DNA from: an uncultured Porphyromonadaceae bacterium
Lineage (GTDB): Bacteria; Bacteroidota; Bacteroidia; Bacteroidales; Muribaculaceae
Reading direction: 5' to 3'
DNA length: 64,000 nt
Assembly: GCA_900541555.1 (NCBI GenBank)
Contig: UQKE01000004.1
Span: 23,646-87,645 of the forward strand
The notes under the pieces are model-generated. The model searched no databases. It was not told where the DNA came from and was given only the letters and a program-made list of their open reading frames with translations. The translations under genes and the position numbers were made by a program. Position 1 is the first letter of the stretch; each line of letters begins with the position of its first letter. Below, in pieces: positions 1 through 8,078 of the stretch.

Positions 1-62
1 CGAATTGCAATTGTCGGTTGATTTGAAAGAACAATAGAATTACATTTTCTTTCATACGCTCG

Positions 63-98
63 AAAAGGAATATGCCCCGAAAAGCATATTCCTTTTTT
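63..98 (+). terminator. Rho-independent terminator of an upstream gene
   Basis: A perfect 13-bp stem (63-75 pairing with 84-96) with an 8-base loop ends in a run of six T. It presumably ends a plus-strand gene lying left of the window. Bases 1-62 hold at most the last few codons of such a gene (one frame is open until a TAG at 35-37), too little to name it. Confidence 0.8.
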
Positions 99-216
99 CG
101 TGACATTTTGGTTGTTGTGTTGCTTGTGCTCGTGGAGAAAGGGTGTTTTAACAGTTTTTTCAATCAAAAAGAGTGCAAAATGTTCGAGATAATGCCAATT
201 TGATAGAAAAATGCCA

Positions 217-224
217 TATCTTTG
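217..224 (+). promoter_or_regulatory. -7 box of the Lrp-family gene
   Basis: The octamer TATCTTTG fits the Bacteroidota -7 consensus TAnnTTTG. It places transcription start near 231, so a TTG start at 222 is impossible and the gene must begin at 249 or 273. A clear -33 TTG at the usual 19-bp spacing is not obvious. Confidence 0.55.
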
Positions 225-272
225 CAAAGCCTGCGCGATACTGTCGCCATGCGTAAAGTAAATGACTCTATT

Positions 273-737
273 ATGGAAAAAATTGACAATCTCGACCGGA
301 AAATATTGGAAATTATAATGAAAAATGCGCGTATCCCATCGAAGGACGTTGCTGTGGTGTGCGGCGTGTCGCGTGCGGCGATCCACCAGCGCATACAGCG
401 ACTCTCGGATATGGGTGTCATTGTCGGGTCGGGATATCAAGTCAACCCGAAAATGCTCGGATATGCCACATGTACTTATGTCGGCGTCAAATTGGAGCGC
501 GGGTCGATGTATCGCGATGTCGTGCCGGAGTTGGAAAAAATTCCGGAGGTGGTGGAATGCCATTTCACGACAGGGTCCTATACGATGCTCATCAAAGTAT
601 ATGCCCGCGACAACCAGCATTTGATGGAATTGCTCAACGATAAGATTCAAATGATCCACGGCGTAGTTGCCACCGAGACGCTTATATCGTTGGATCAAAG
701 CATCAATCGCGAGATTCCCATCCGCTACGAAGAATAG
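273..737 (+). CDS. Lrp/AsnC family transcriptional regulator
   Basis: This 154-residue protein has an N-terminal winged helix-turn-helix (about residues 3-60, containing VSRAAIHQRIQRL) followed by a RAM/AsnC ligand-binding domain (about 65-150, with ECHFTTGSYTMLIKVYA). Family members bind amino acids and act as global or local regulators in the cytoplasm. The start at 273 (MEKIDNLDRKILE) is preferred because it begins at the first residue of the helix-turn-helix, as in other Bacteroidales homologues as I recall them. A start at 249 would add eight residues. It is monocistronic, ending 120 bases before the next gene, with its own -7 box at 217-224. The family assignment is firm; targets are unknown. 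Confidence 0.9.
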   Translation: MEKIDNLDRKILEIIMKNARIPSKDVAVVCGVSRAAIHQRIQRLSDMGVIVGSGYQVNPKMLGYATCTYVGVKLERGSMYRDVVPELEKIPEVVECHFTTGSYTMLIKVYARDNQHLMELLNDKIQMIHGVVATETLISLDQSINREIPIRYEE

Positions 738-857
738 CGAATCGGGGCGTTTGCATTTTTGCAAGTTCCGGTTTTTCGGAAGAATCTAATCGATGCCCAT
801 GTTGCAGAAACGGGGGCTTTTGCGTACTTTTACGCGAATTTTCAAAACAATCCCGTT

Positions 858-3506
858 ATGCAGAATTTTGATTGGAACGCAATACCGAAAGGTTTTAAAA
901 AGATAACCGGCAATCGTCGTTTTCTCGAAGCATTGGCAGGCGCGGCCATCATATTGGTCGTGTCGTTGCTTTATTTTTCCACCAGCTTTGGCGAAGTCCT
1001 GAGGCAGAACGACATCATGCAAGGCTTGGCAAATGGACAAGAAGCCAAGGCTTTTTATGAGGAAACCGGCGAGAAGACGTATTGGACCAACTCCCTTTTC
1101 TCAGGAATGCCCACATTCCAAATATCGCCATCCTACGGCAGCTCCAAATTCATATCGTTCGTGCAAAGCATTTATGGAGCAGGGCTTCCCAGTCCTGCCA
1201 ACTTGTTGTTCATGATGACGATCGGATTCTATATCCTGTTGCTGGCATTCGGCCTTCGTTGGCATTTGGCATTGCTCGGAGCGTTCGGCTATGGCTTTTC
1301 GTCGTATTTTCTCATCATTATCGGGGCCGGCCACATTTGGAAGTTTTGCGCGCTTGCCTATATCCCGCCCACAATAGCCGGAATCGTGTTGTGCTATCGG
1401 GGAAAATTGCTTGCCGGAGGCGCATTGACGGCGCTTTTCGCCATGATGCAAATCGTGTCGAACCATGTGCAAATGACCTATTATTTCCTCTTTGTCGTTG
1501 CCGCATTGATGATTGCTTATTTTGTCATTGCCTATCGCGACAAGACGGTAGGGCAATGGGCGAAAGCGACAGGCGTGCTGTTTGTGGCTGCGGTCTTGGC
1601 AATTGGGGCTAATTCGTCGAGCCTTTACAATACTTATGAGTACAGCAAGGAGACCGTGCGCGGGAAATCTTCGGAATTGACTCCTTTGAAACCTGCCGAA
1701 GGGCCGGATTCGCACAATGTCAATGCCAACGGCATCGACCGCGACTACATTACGGCGTGGAGCTACGGCGTGGATGAGACACTGACGTTGCTCATTCCGA
1801 ACGTGAAAGGCGGAGCGACTGTGAAACCCAACGACGTGGACGACAATGGAGGGCTTGTCGCAGCGTCTGTCGGCGATCTGCCGGAGGCTCAGGAAGCTAT
1901 CGGCAATGCCGTGATTTCCGACAATCCGGAAGAAAATGCAGCGCTTCAACCGCAATTGGAAGCGACGGTGGGGCAATTCCGCCAATATTTTGGCGATCAA
2001 CCCATGACTAACGGTCCTGTCTATGTGGGCGCGCTGATTTTTGCGTTGTTCATTTTGGGATTGTTTGTGGTGAAAGGTCCTGTGAAGTGGGCGTTGCTGG
2101 CGGTTACAGTCCTTTCCATCCTTTTGGCATGGGGACACAATTTCCATCAGTTCACCTATTGGATGATCGACCATTTCCCCATGTACGACAAATTCCGCGC
2201 TCCGTCGAGCATTCTGGTAGTCGTGGAATTTACCATGCCGTTGCTTGCGGCAATGGCTGTCAATCAAATTTTGTCGACTCCCGACTTTTTCTCCCGTCAT
2301 CGCCGCGCACTTTATTTCTCATTCGGCTTGCCGTTGTTGATTTGCGTGGTGGCGATGCTTTTCCCGTCGATTTTCGGCAACGGGCTTTCTGTCAATGAAA
2401 ACGAAATGCTGAACGAAGCTGCTTCGCAAACGGCAGGCATCGAGCAAACGTATGTCACCACGGTGATGGGCATTGTGGCCGATGCGCGGCTTTCGATGGT
2501 GGCTGCCGACGCGCTTCGCAGTTTTGTCGTCCTTGCCATCGGACTGGCTGCGGTGTGGCTGTATTTGTCGAAACGCATCCGTGGCAATGCTTTCGCGATA
2601 GCCATGGCTGCAATAGTGTTGATCGACCTTGCGGCTGTCGACAAGCGTTATCTCAATGCCGATGTGTTTGTGCCGAAATCCGCTCTGCCGACAGCAACGT
2701 TCGAACCGACGGCAGCCGATTTGCAAATACTTCAAGATACGACCAACTATCGCGTGATGGACGTGACGAATTTCGGTTCGGCCGTTCCTTCCTATTTCCA
2801 TAAGAGTGTGGGCGGTTACCATGCCGCGAAACTGACGCGCTACAATGACTTGATAGAGCGGCAAATCGATCCGGCGAAGAATGCCATGCTCAATTCCATT
2901 CAGACAACCGGCGCTTTGTATTTGCCCGAAGGCAAAATGAATGCGCTCGACATGCTCAATACGAAATATCTTGTTTTTGGCAGCGACTTTGTGGCTCAAA
3001 ATCCGGGAGCATTGGGCAATGCATGGTTTGTCGGCAAAATTTCTTACGTGAGAACGCCCGATGACGAAATGAATGCGGTTGGCCGCATCGACGTGGCAAA
3101 TGAGGCTGTGGCCGACGAGAAATTCCGTGACGTGCTCGGCGCGGCAAGAAAAGTTGCGCCAAACGATACCATTTATGAAACGCTCTACCGTCCGAACGAA
3201 CTGCACTATAAGGCAGTGTCGCAAAATGGCGGTTTGGCGGTCTTTTCGGAGATTTATTTCCCATGGGGCTGGACGGCGACAATCGACGGAAAGCCGGCCG
3301 ACATTGGGCGTGTCAACTACATGCTTCGCGCGCTTCGCGTGCCGAGCGGCACACACGACATTGTGTTCCGTTTCGATCCGCAATCGATTCACGTGACTGA
3401 AAATATTGCTTATGCTTCCATATTGCTCATTTATCTTGGGCTTGTGGTCGCTTTTGTCGCGACGCTGGCAAAATATGGGAGAAAGGAAGACATATATCCG
3501 CTTTGA
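858..3506 (+). CDS. YfhO-family polytopic membrane protein
   Basis: The 882-residue protein starts MQNFDWNAIPKGFKKITGN and has a first membrane helix at about residues 25-45, many further hydrophobic segments through the first two thirds, a large C-terminal extracytoplasmic region (about 600-840), and a last helix near the end. This is the architecture of the YfhO family (PF09586), GT-C-like membrane proteins linked in Gram-positives to glycosylation of lipoteichoic acid; the role in Bacteroidota is unknown. An open frame continues upstream to 759, but that extension is not hydrophobic or family-like, so the ATG at 858 is chosen. The stop overlaps the next gene by 4 bases, suggesting translational coupling. 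Confidence 0.85.
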   Translation: MQNFDWNAIPKGFKKITGNRRFLEALAGAAIILVVSLLYFSTSFGEVLRQNDIMQGLANGQEAKAFYEETGEKTYWTNSLFSGMPTFQISPSYGSSKFISFVQSIYGAGLPSPANLLFMMTIGFYILLLAFGLRWHLALLGAFGYGFSSYFLIIIGAGHIWKFCALAYIPPTIAGIVLCYRGKLLAGGALTALFAMMQIVSNHVQMTYYFLFVVAALMIAYFVIAYRDKTVGQWAKATGVLFVAAVLAIGANSSSLYNTYEYSKETVRGKSSELTPLKPAEGPDSHNVNANGIDRDYITAWSYGVDETLTLLIPNVKGGATVKPNDVDDNGGLVAASVGDLPEAQEAIGNAVISDNPEENAALQPQLEATVGQFRQYFGDQPMTNGPVYVGALIFALFILGLFVVKGPVKWALLAVTVLSILLAWGHNFHQFTYWMIDHFPMYDKFRAPSSILVVVEFTMPLLAAMAVNQILSTPDFFSRHRRALYFSFGLPLLICVVAMLFPSIFGNGLSVNENEMLNEAASQTAGIEQTYVTTVMGIVADARLSMVAADALRSFVVLAIGLAAVWLYLSKRIRGNAFAIAMAAIVLIDLAAVDKRYLNADVFVPKSALPTATFEPTAADLQILQDTTNYRVMDVTNFGSAVPSYFHKSVGGYHAAKLTRYNDLIERQIDPAKNAMLNSIQTTGALYLPEGKMNALDMLNTKYLVFGSDFVAQNPGALGNAWFVGKISYVRTPDDEMNAVGRIDVANEAVADEKFRDVLGAARKVAPNDTIYETLYRPNELHYKAVSQNGGLAVFSEIYFPWGWTATIDGKPADIGRVNYMLRALRVPSGTHDIVFRFDPQSIHVTENIAYASILLIYLGLVVAFVATLAKYGRKEDIYPL

Positions 3507-4219
3507 CGAAGTTTGAACGATATCTCACCGCGTGGCCGCGCTATCACAGGAGCAAGGGCTTTGGCATCCATTCGCCTTTTGCCTTTCGCTTTGTGTTGCG
3601 TGTGTTGAGGGAGCGTTGCCCGTATTATGCTTATGCTTCGCTCGATGCCAAGCGCGGCGAAGTGTTGGCAGTGCCGAAAAGGGTTAGGGGGAAAGCGTCG
3701 CATGTCGCTTCCCGAAACGAAATGAGGATGTTGTTCAGGATAGCCAATTGTTTCAATCCGCAGCGGATGCTTTTGTTGGGCGAGTATTGCGGCTTGTCGG
3801 CCTTTGCGCTGCTTTCCGTTTCGTCGAAGTCGGAAATGCGCCTGTGGAAAAGCGATTACGACGGAAGTCTTGCTGCTGCGACGCTGTCCGGTTTCGGCAA
3901 TCGGATAGAAGTCGATTCTTCTGTGGAAAAAGCGTTCGATGCCTATCTTGGCGATTGCGGCGGGAGTATGCCTTTTATGGTCGTTTCCCATGTCCCGTCG
4001 GACGAGGCAGCGGTGTCGGAAAGATTGCTTGCCTTGGCTTCCGGCGAACGCGATGCGGTCGTTGTTGTGCGCAATTTGTCGACCGACGACGCTGTCCGGC
4101 GGATTTGGAAATCAATGCTCGGCGCTTCGCAATCCGGCATGAGTTTTTCAAACGGCAAAACAGGCGTTTTTGTCGCTTCTTCCAAATTGCCGTTGCAGCA
4201 TTTTTCGCTTTGGTTCTGA
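3503..4219 (+). CDS. Class I SAM methyltransferase-like protein, coupled to YfhO
   Basis: The 238-residue protein begins with a TTG codon inside the overlapping TTGA of the upstream stop; no ATG in frame lies near. The N-terminus carries FGIHSPFAFRFVLRVL, a signature I associate with Bacteroidota proteins annotated as class I SAM-dependent methyltransferases, and the C-terminal LQHFSLWF also fits that group. The central LLLGEYCGLSAFALL would be the motif I region but lacks the usual GxGxG pattern, so the protein may be catalytically degenerate. It is cotranscribed with the YfhO-type gene. The methyltransferase fold is inference; activity is doubtful. Confidence 0.55.
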   Translation: MTKFERYLTAWPRYHRSKGFGIHSPFAFRFVLRVLRERCPYYAYASLDAKRGEVLAVPKRVRGKASHVASRNEMRMLFRIANCFNPQRMLLLGEYCGLSAFALLSVSSKSEMRLWKSDYDGSLAAATLSGFGNRIEVDSSVEKAFDAYLGDCGGSMPFMVVSHVPSDEAAVSERLLALASGERDAVVVVRNLSTDDAVRRIWKSMLGASQSGMSFSNGKTGVFVASSKLPLQHFSLWF

Positions 4220-4258
4220 AAGAAAAAGAACGGACATGCCGAGAGAAGGCATGCCCGT
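4220..4258 (-). terminator. Terminator between the convergent YfhO and capsid-like operons
   Basis: An 11-bp inverted repeat (4230-4240 with 4248-4258, one G-T type mismatch) is followed on the minus strand by a T-rich tract (complement of 4220-4229). It lies 30 bases past the stop of the minus-strand capsid-like gene and probably ends that operon. The plus strand has no T run after the stem. Confidence 0.65.
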
Positions 4259-4288
4259 GGAAATCAAGGATGTGTCTTGCATGGAATG

Positions 4289-5674
4289 CTATGCCGTGCA
4301 GACGATGCGCATGTGGGCTTTCGGGTAGCGCAACGTCATGCAGGAAGCCTCTGTGAGCACGATGGCATCGGTGTTGCGCACGCCGGCTTGTTTCAGGTTG
4401 AGCGATTCTGTCGTGAAAGGAATGTGGCTGTATTTTTGCAGATATTCGGGATCGATGATCATGCCGTTGTCCTCCATTCCGCATTCGTCGAACACCTCCG
4501 ACAGCAGCACATACAATTTCCCGAATTTCGACCGCATTTCGGAGAAATCGATACCCCATTTCACGATGTTTTCTCCGGCCATCACGACTTTGGTCGATTC
4601 CAATTGGTTTAATTGCTCGATCAGGCCGGAACCGCCAATCAGGATTTTGCGCTTGTTGCCGGCATTGCCTGTGAAGGCCTTGCGCATCATTGAAATGACG
4701 GCATTTTGATTTAGCGCCCCTTTCTCGTATGTGAATTCACTTCCGGCTTGGTCCCAAATTCCGCCTGTAAGCATGACCGTTTCGCGTTTTTTCGTGTCTT
4801 CCACGCGGGCTTTCACTCCAAAAAGGAAGTTTTTCTCCATGCCGAGCCGCATGTCGTAGATGGCAGCCTCTTCTTGGTCGCTGAAAGTCCAGCCGACTTC
4901 CTTATTGGCAATCTTTTGCAACGTGCTTTGCTCGATTTGCATTTTGAAAATCTGGCAGTAGTTGCGCGATTTTTTCGGCAATGCTTCGAATTGCGGCGTT
5001 TGCACGTCGAGTTCGGTGGCGGCGCGTCCCATTCTCACGAGCGTTGTGCCCGAAGGAATCGTCGGGATGCAATTTTCATATTCGCCGATTGTTTGCCCGT
5101 TGACGGTGACTACGTTGAGCATTCCGGTAGAGGCTTCTTTTTCCACGACATACAGCACCAAGTCTTGCGAACTTTGCGTTTTTCCGTCCGGTTGGTATCC
5201 CGCTACGCCTTTCACGAGAATCGTTTCCGAGGCTTCAAACAAGTCGTTGTTGTCGGTCGAGAGGCGAGCTTTTTGGAAACGGTCGCTTCCTTCGTCGTCC
5301 GTGCAGCCGGTGAATGCTCCTACGGTCAGGGCGGTGGTGGGGCGCGTGTCGACGGAATAATAGTCGACGATCATGCTTCCTGCGTGTTTGGCTCCTGCCC
5401 AACGCGAAAGTTGGTCGATGGGCGTGGCCATCGGTCGGATTTTCACGATTCGCCGGTCTATTTCATTGCGCAACAAATCCGGCGATTCCGTTTTTGCCAA
5501 TTCCACGGTCAGCGGTTCGCCCGCGATGTGCTTGCCGCCGGCTGTGCCTGCCACGACGGCCATCGCCGTTATGCAACCGATGCCGGCATCATCGTTGCAG
5601 GTTGCAAACAGGGCTGCCAGACAAGCCAAAGGCAGAATCGCTTTTCTCAATTGTTTTTTCATGTTGTTTTTCAT
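4289..5674 (-). CDS. Orphan HK97-type major capsid-like protein
   Basis: The 461-residue protein reads like a phage major capsid protein of the SU10/DUF5309 type. An N-terminal arm has NEIDRRIVKIRPMATPIDQL (about residues 70-90). The C-terminal half contains ILIGGSGLIEQL, IDFSEMRSKFGKLYVLL, GMIIDPEYLQKYS and MTLRYPKAHMRIV, matching the order of a P-domain core, a basic strand and the late DPEYL element of such proteins. The first 40 residues look like a signal peptide, with three Cys (18, 26, 34) and CNDDAG after the hydrophobic run. The ATG at 5674 (or 5662) follows a typical AT-rich leader; M38 at 5563 is an alternative start. It lies 39 bases after the small acidic gene. No portal, terminase, tail or integrase gene is nearby. 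Capsid homology is a reading by eye, not a search result. Confidence 0.6.
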   Translation of the reverse strand: MKNNMKKQLRKAILPLACLAALFATCNDDAGIGCITAMAVVAGTAGGKHIAGEPLTVELAKTESPDLLRNEIDRRIVKIRPMATPIDQLSRWAGAKHAGSMIVDYYSVDTRPTTALTVGAFTGCTDDEGSDRFQKARLSTDNNDLFEASETILVKGVAGYQPDGKTQSSQDLVLYVVEKEASTGMLNVVTVNGQTIGEYENCIPTIPSGTTLVRMGRAATELDVQTPQFEALPKKSRNYCQIFKMQIEQSTLQKIANKEVGWTFSDQEEAAIYDMRLGMEKNFLFGVKARVEDTKKRETVMLTGGIWDQAGSEFTYEKGALNQNAVISMMRKAFTGNAGNKRKILIGGSGLIEQLNQLESTKVVMAGENIVKWGIDFSEMRSKFGKLYVLLSEVFDECGMEDNGMIIDPEYLQKYSHIPFTTESLNLKQAGVRNTDAIVLTEASCMTLRYPKAHMRIVCTA

Positions 5675-5713
5675 GTCTTTGATTTTTGATAGTTAAGGTT
5701 TTGTTGATTTTGA

Positions 5714-6067
5714 TTAGTCCCATACGCTGCGGCGAATGTGCCGCAGGAGCGGAATGCTGCTGTCGGCAAAGTCTTCGCTGTCGTCGGCAGGTAGCACTGA
5801 ATGGATTTCTGCGCGTCTCATTTCGATGGCTTCGTTTTTGCCGCGCAAATAACCGGCATTTTCTGCGTCTTTCGCGTTTTGCTCGCTTCGTATCCCTCGA
5901 TAGACGGCATCGAGGAGTGCTTGGCTGTCCGTCGCGCCATCGAGGAGCGCAGTCATTTCGGATAACGCGTTTTCGTCATCGGGATGATTTTCCGCAAGAT
6001 ATTTCAGTACGGCATCCTCATGTTTTTTGTCGGGTAGTTTTTCTTCGATTTCGGTTGATTCTTTCAT
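5714..6067 (-). CDS. Small acidic protein, possible scaffold of the capsid-like protein
   Basis: The 117-residue protein is rich in Asp and Glu and predicted largely helical (EDAVLKYLAENHPDDENALS, then NAGYLRGKNEAIEMRRAEI), with a short basic end (LLRHIRRSVWD). I recognise no family. An acidic helical body with a basic C-terminal tail encoded directly upstream of a capsid gene is the usual arrangement for a phage scaffolding protein, so that role is inferred from context. A cargo or adaptor protein is equally possible. The ATG at 6067 is chosen because the upstream extension overlaps the -7 box at 6094-6101. It is the first gene of a two-gene minus-strand operon. Confidence 0.6.
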   Translation of the reverse strand: MKESTEIEEKLPDKKHEDAVLKYLAENHPDDENALSEMTALLDGATDSQALLDAVYRGIRSEQNAKDAENAGYLRGKNEAIEMRRAEIHSVLPADDSEDFADSSIPLLRHIRRSVWD

Positions 6068-6093
6068 GGAACATAAATTTTGGTTTCGGTGCA

Positions 6094-6101
6094 AAATTAC
6101 G
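6094..6101 (-). promoter_or_regulatory. -7 box of the capsid-like operon
   Basis: On the minus strand this reads TAATTTTG, a perfect TAnnTTTG match, 27 bases before the ATG of the small acidic gene. It shows that the operon has its own vegetative-type promoter rather than depending on a prophage. Confidence 0.65.
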
Positions 6102-6135
6102 TTCCGGCCGATTTCGTCGATCGGTAAAAAGAGAA

Positions 6136-6177
6136 AAGAGGCTGCGTCAAAATGGCAAATTTTGGCTCAGCCCCTTA
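6136..6177. repeat. Palindromic terminator-like repeat, copy 1
   Basis: An inverted repeat whose minus strand reads GGCTGAGCCAAAATTTG, then CATTTTGACGCAGCC. It recurs almost identically at 59935-59974. Both copies lie beyond the stop of a minus-strand gene (here the aldo/keto reductase at 6262), which fits a dispersed, bidirectional terminator. Similar GAGGCTGTGTCAAAA palindromes are common in Bacteroidales genomes. Confidence 0.7.
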
Positions 6178-6261
6178 GGCGGGTTGGAATTGATAGGTGA
6201 GGGCGAAAGAGTTTGCTTTCGTAATCGGCTTAGCCCGAATAAATAACGCGGCAGTTTGCAA

Positions 6262-7389
6262 TTATGACACGCCGCCTTCAAACAGTGTCGCCACTTCTTT
6301 CAAATATTCCGTGATGGGAAGATGCTGCGGGCAAATGCGTTCGCATTTCCGGCATTGGATACATGCGGAGGCTTTCCCGTGGGTGCCGGCATACGAATCG
6401 TAGTAGGCTTGCTGGATGGAAAAGCCTTGGTTGACCGATTGCTTGTCGGCATTGTACAACGCGAAATATTCCGGAATGGCGATATGTTGCGGGCAGCCTT
6501 CCACGCAATACCGGCACGCCGTGCAGGGTATGGCTATCGAGCGGTTGATGATGCCCACAGCTTGCTCTATGGCGCGTTGCTCGTCTTGGGAAAGCGGCCG
6601 GAAGTCGCGCATGAACGACGTGTTTTCGTCCAATTGTTCTAACGACGACATGCCGCTCAACACCATCATCACGCCTTCCAGACTTGCTGCATAGCGGATT
6701 GCCCACGATGCGGGCGACATGCCTTGGCGTGTATTCTCGAAAAGCATTTGCGCCTCTTTCGGCACTCGGGCAAGCGCGCCGCCTTTCACCGGCTCCATCA
6801 CCACGATCGGTTTGCCATGGCGACGGGCCGTTTCGTAGCATTTGCGCGATTGTATGCTTTCATTGTCCCAATCCAAATAGTTGATTTGAAGTTGCACGAA
6901 TTCAACTTCCGGATGGGCCGTCAGTATTTCGTCGAGCAGTTCGGCTGTGTCGTGGAAAGAGAAGCCGACATGGCGGATTTTCCCTTCTTTTTTTAATTGC
7001 GCCACGAAGTCGAAGCTGCCCAAACGGCAAGCAGTCTTGTAGTTTGCCTTGTTCAAGCTGTGCAAGAGGTAGTAGTCGAAATAATCCACGCCGCATTTTT
7101 GCAGTTGCTCGGCGAAAATGCGTTCTTGGTCGCCTTCCTTGGAAAGCATCATCGTGGGCAGCTTCGATGCCAATGTGAAACTGTTGCGTGCATGGCGTTT
7201 CACGAGCGCGTCGCGCACTACGCATTCGCTCAAATGGTTATGGTACATGTAGGCCGTATCGAAATACGTAAACCCTCTGTCGATAAACATGTCGACCATT
7301 TTTTCCACTTGCGGGATGTCGATTGCCGAGAAATTTTCAGGTTCTGTCAGCGGCAACCGCATCATGCCGAAACCCAATTTCTTCGTCAT
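6262..7389 (-). CDS. Aldo/keto reductase with C-terminal 4Fe-4S ferredoxin domain
   Basis: The 375-residue protein has an aldo/keto reductase barrel (residues 1-270) with the expected catalytic Asp and Tyr in YFDTAYMYHN, Lys in ASKLP and His in YLLHSL. The C-terminal 100 residues carry two 4Fe-4S motifs, CTACRYCVEGCP and CIQCRKCERICP. This fused type is widespread in anaerobes and is annotated as a 4Fe-4S-containing oxidoreductase; the substrate is unknown. The start has MTKKLGFGMMRLPL, the normal family N-terminus. It sits 3 bases downstream of the ECF S-component gene and is probably cotranscribed with it. Confident for family. Confidence 0.92.
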   Translation of the reverse strand: MTKKLGFGMMRLPLTEPENFSAIDIPQVEKMVDMFIDRGFTYFDTAYMYHNHLSECVVRDALVKRHARNSFTLASKLPTMMLSKEGDQERIFAEQLQKCGVDYFDYYLLHSLNKANYKTACRLGSFDFVAQLKKEGKIRHVGFSFHDTAELLDEILTAHPEVEFVQLQINYLDWDNESIQSRKCYETARRHGKPIVVMEPVKGGALARVPKEAQMLFENTRQGMSPASWAIRYAASLEGVMMVLSGMSSLEQLDENTSFMRDFRPLSQDEQRAIEQAVGIINRSIAIPCTACRYCVEGCPQHIAIPEYFALYNADKQSVNQGFSIQQAYYDSYAGTHGKASACIQCRKCERICPQHLPITEYLKEVATLFEGGVS

Positions 7390-7392
7390 GGC

Positions 7393-7908
7393 TTATTTGC
7401 GGATTATGAAGTTGATTGCAATCCAGCCGCCAACTATTTGCAACAGCATTCCCGGCAGTCCAAGACGGAAATCTTGCATGGCAGCGTCCAAAGAACCGGT
7501 CAGCGCCCATTCTCCAAGACCGCCCACCACTTGGTAGAACGCTACGATGGCGATGAATACGGCGAGCGGAGCGCGGCGCAAATGCGATGCGGCAACGCCG
7601 GCGGCAATTGCCAGCAATCCGGATTTTATCAATATGGCGGGAAGCATTGCCGCAGCCGGCATTCCGAATATGGCGCAATTGGCGAGCGGCGATGCGACAG
7701 CTGTCAGCAAGCCGACGCGCCAGCCGTATTTATATGCTCCAATGAGGGTGAAGAAATAGATCGGGAGCCAAGTTTGCCCGCCCATGTTTGCCAAGTGGCA
7801 AAGTTGGGGGAAGATGATGTTGCAGGCGATGAATGCAACGGCAACTGCATAGGTTTTCAGTTGCTTATAATCCAATGCGTAAAGTTTTAAAGTTCCTGTT
7901 GCTTGCAT
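7393..7908 (-). CDS. ECF-type transporter S component (small membrane protein)
   Basis: The 171-residue protein is almost wholly hydrophobic with about five or six membrane helices (for example YAVAVAFIACNIIFPQL and GLLAIAAGVAASHL). Size, topology and the motif QTWLPIYFFTLIGAYKYGWRVG fit the substrate-binding S components of energy-coupling-factor vitamin transporters as found in Bacteroidota, though the vitamin cannot be read from sequence. The ATG at 7908 is chosen because the upstream ATG at 7935 lies inside the -7 box at 7933-7940. The aldo/keto reductase gene follows 3 bases later. Confidence 0.7.
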   Translation of the reverse strand: MQATGTLKLYALDYKQLKTYAVAVAFIACNIIFPQLCHLANMGGQTWLPIYFFTLIGAYKYGWRVGLLTAVASPLANCAIFGMPAAAMLPAILIKSGLLAIAAGVAASHLRRAPLAVFIAIVAFYQVVGGLGEWALTGSLDAAMQDFRLGLPGMLLQIVGGWIAINFIIRK

Positions 7909-7932
7909 GATTGTAAGGATTAAATGTTTTCG

Positions 7933-7940
7933 CAAAATTA
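7933..7940 (-). promoter_or_regulatory. -7 box of the S-component/reductase operon
   Basis: The minus strand reads TAATTTTG followed by C, a perfect TAnnTTTG match 24 bases before the ATG at 7908. It decides that start. Confidence 0.6.
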
Positions 7941-8078
7941 CGGAAAATCATGCTTTGTAAATATAGAGGTGACTGCAGATGCAATGTTAAATCTTATAAA
8001 TTCTTGTTTGTCGTGTTTTTTTCGCATATTCGTGTCACAAAATCGGAATATGTTCGTCTTGTATGTGAGAGTCAACCA

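Noticed and set aside
222-272. TTG start at 222 for the Lrp-family gene
   Set aside because: The TTG is part of the -7 box, so it lies upstream of the expected transcription start.
1101-2300. A 399-codon frame antisense to the YfhO-type gene
   Set aside because: Shadow of a long coding region; His/Arg-rich product, no promoter, no family.
4748-5689. A 313-codon frame opposite the capsid-like gene
   Set aside because: Its composition is a reflection of the opposite strand. The minus-strand frame has family-like blocks, promoter and terminator.
4289-6101. A prophage
   Set aside because: Only a capsid-like gene and one small gene are present. No integrase, portal, terminase, tail or lysis gene, no att-like repeats and no change in composition are seen around it.
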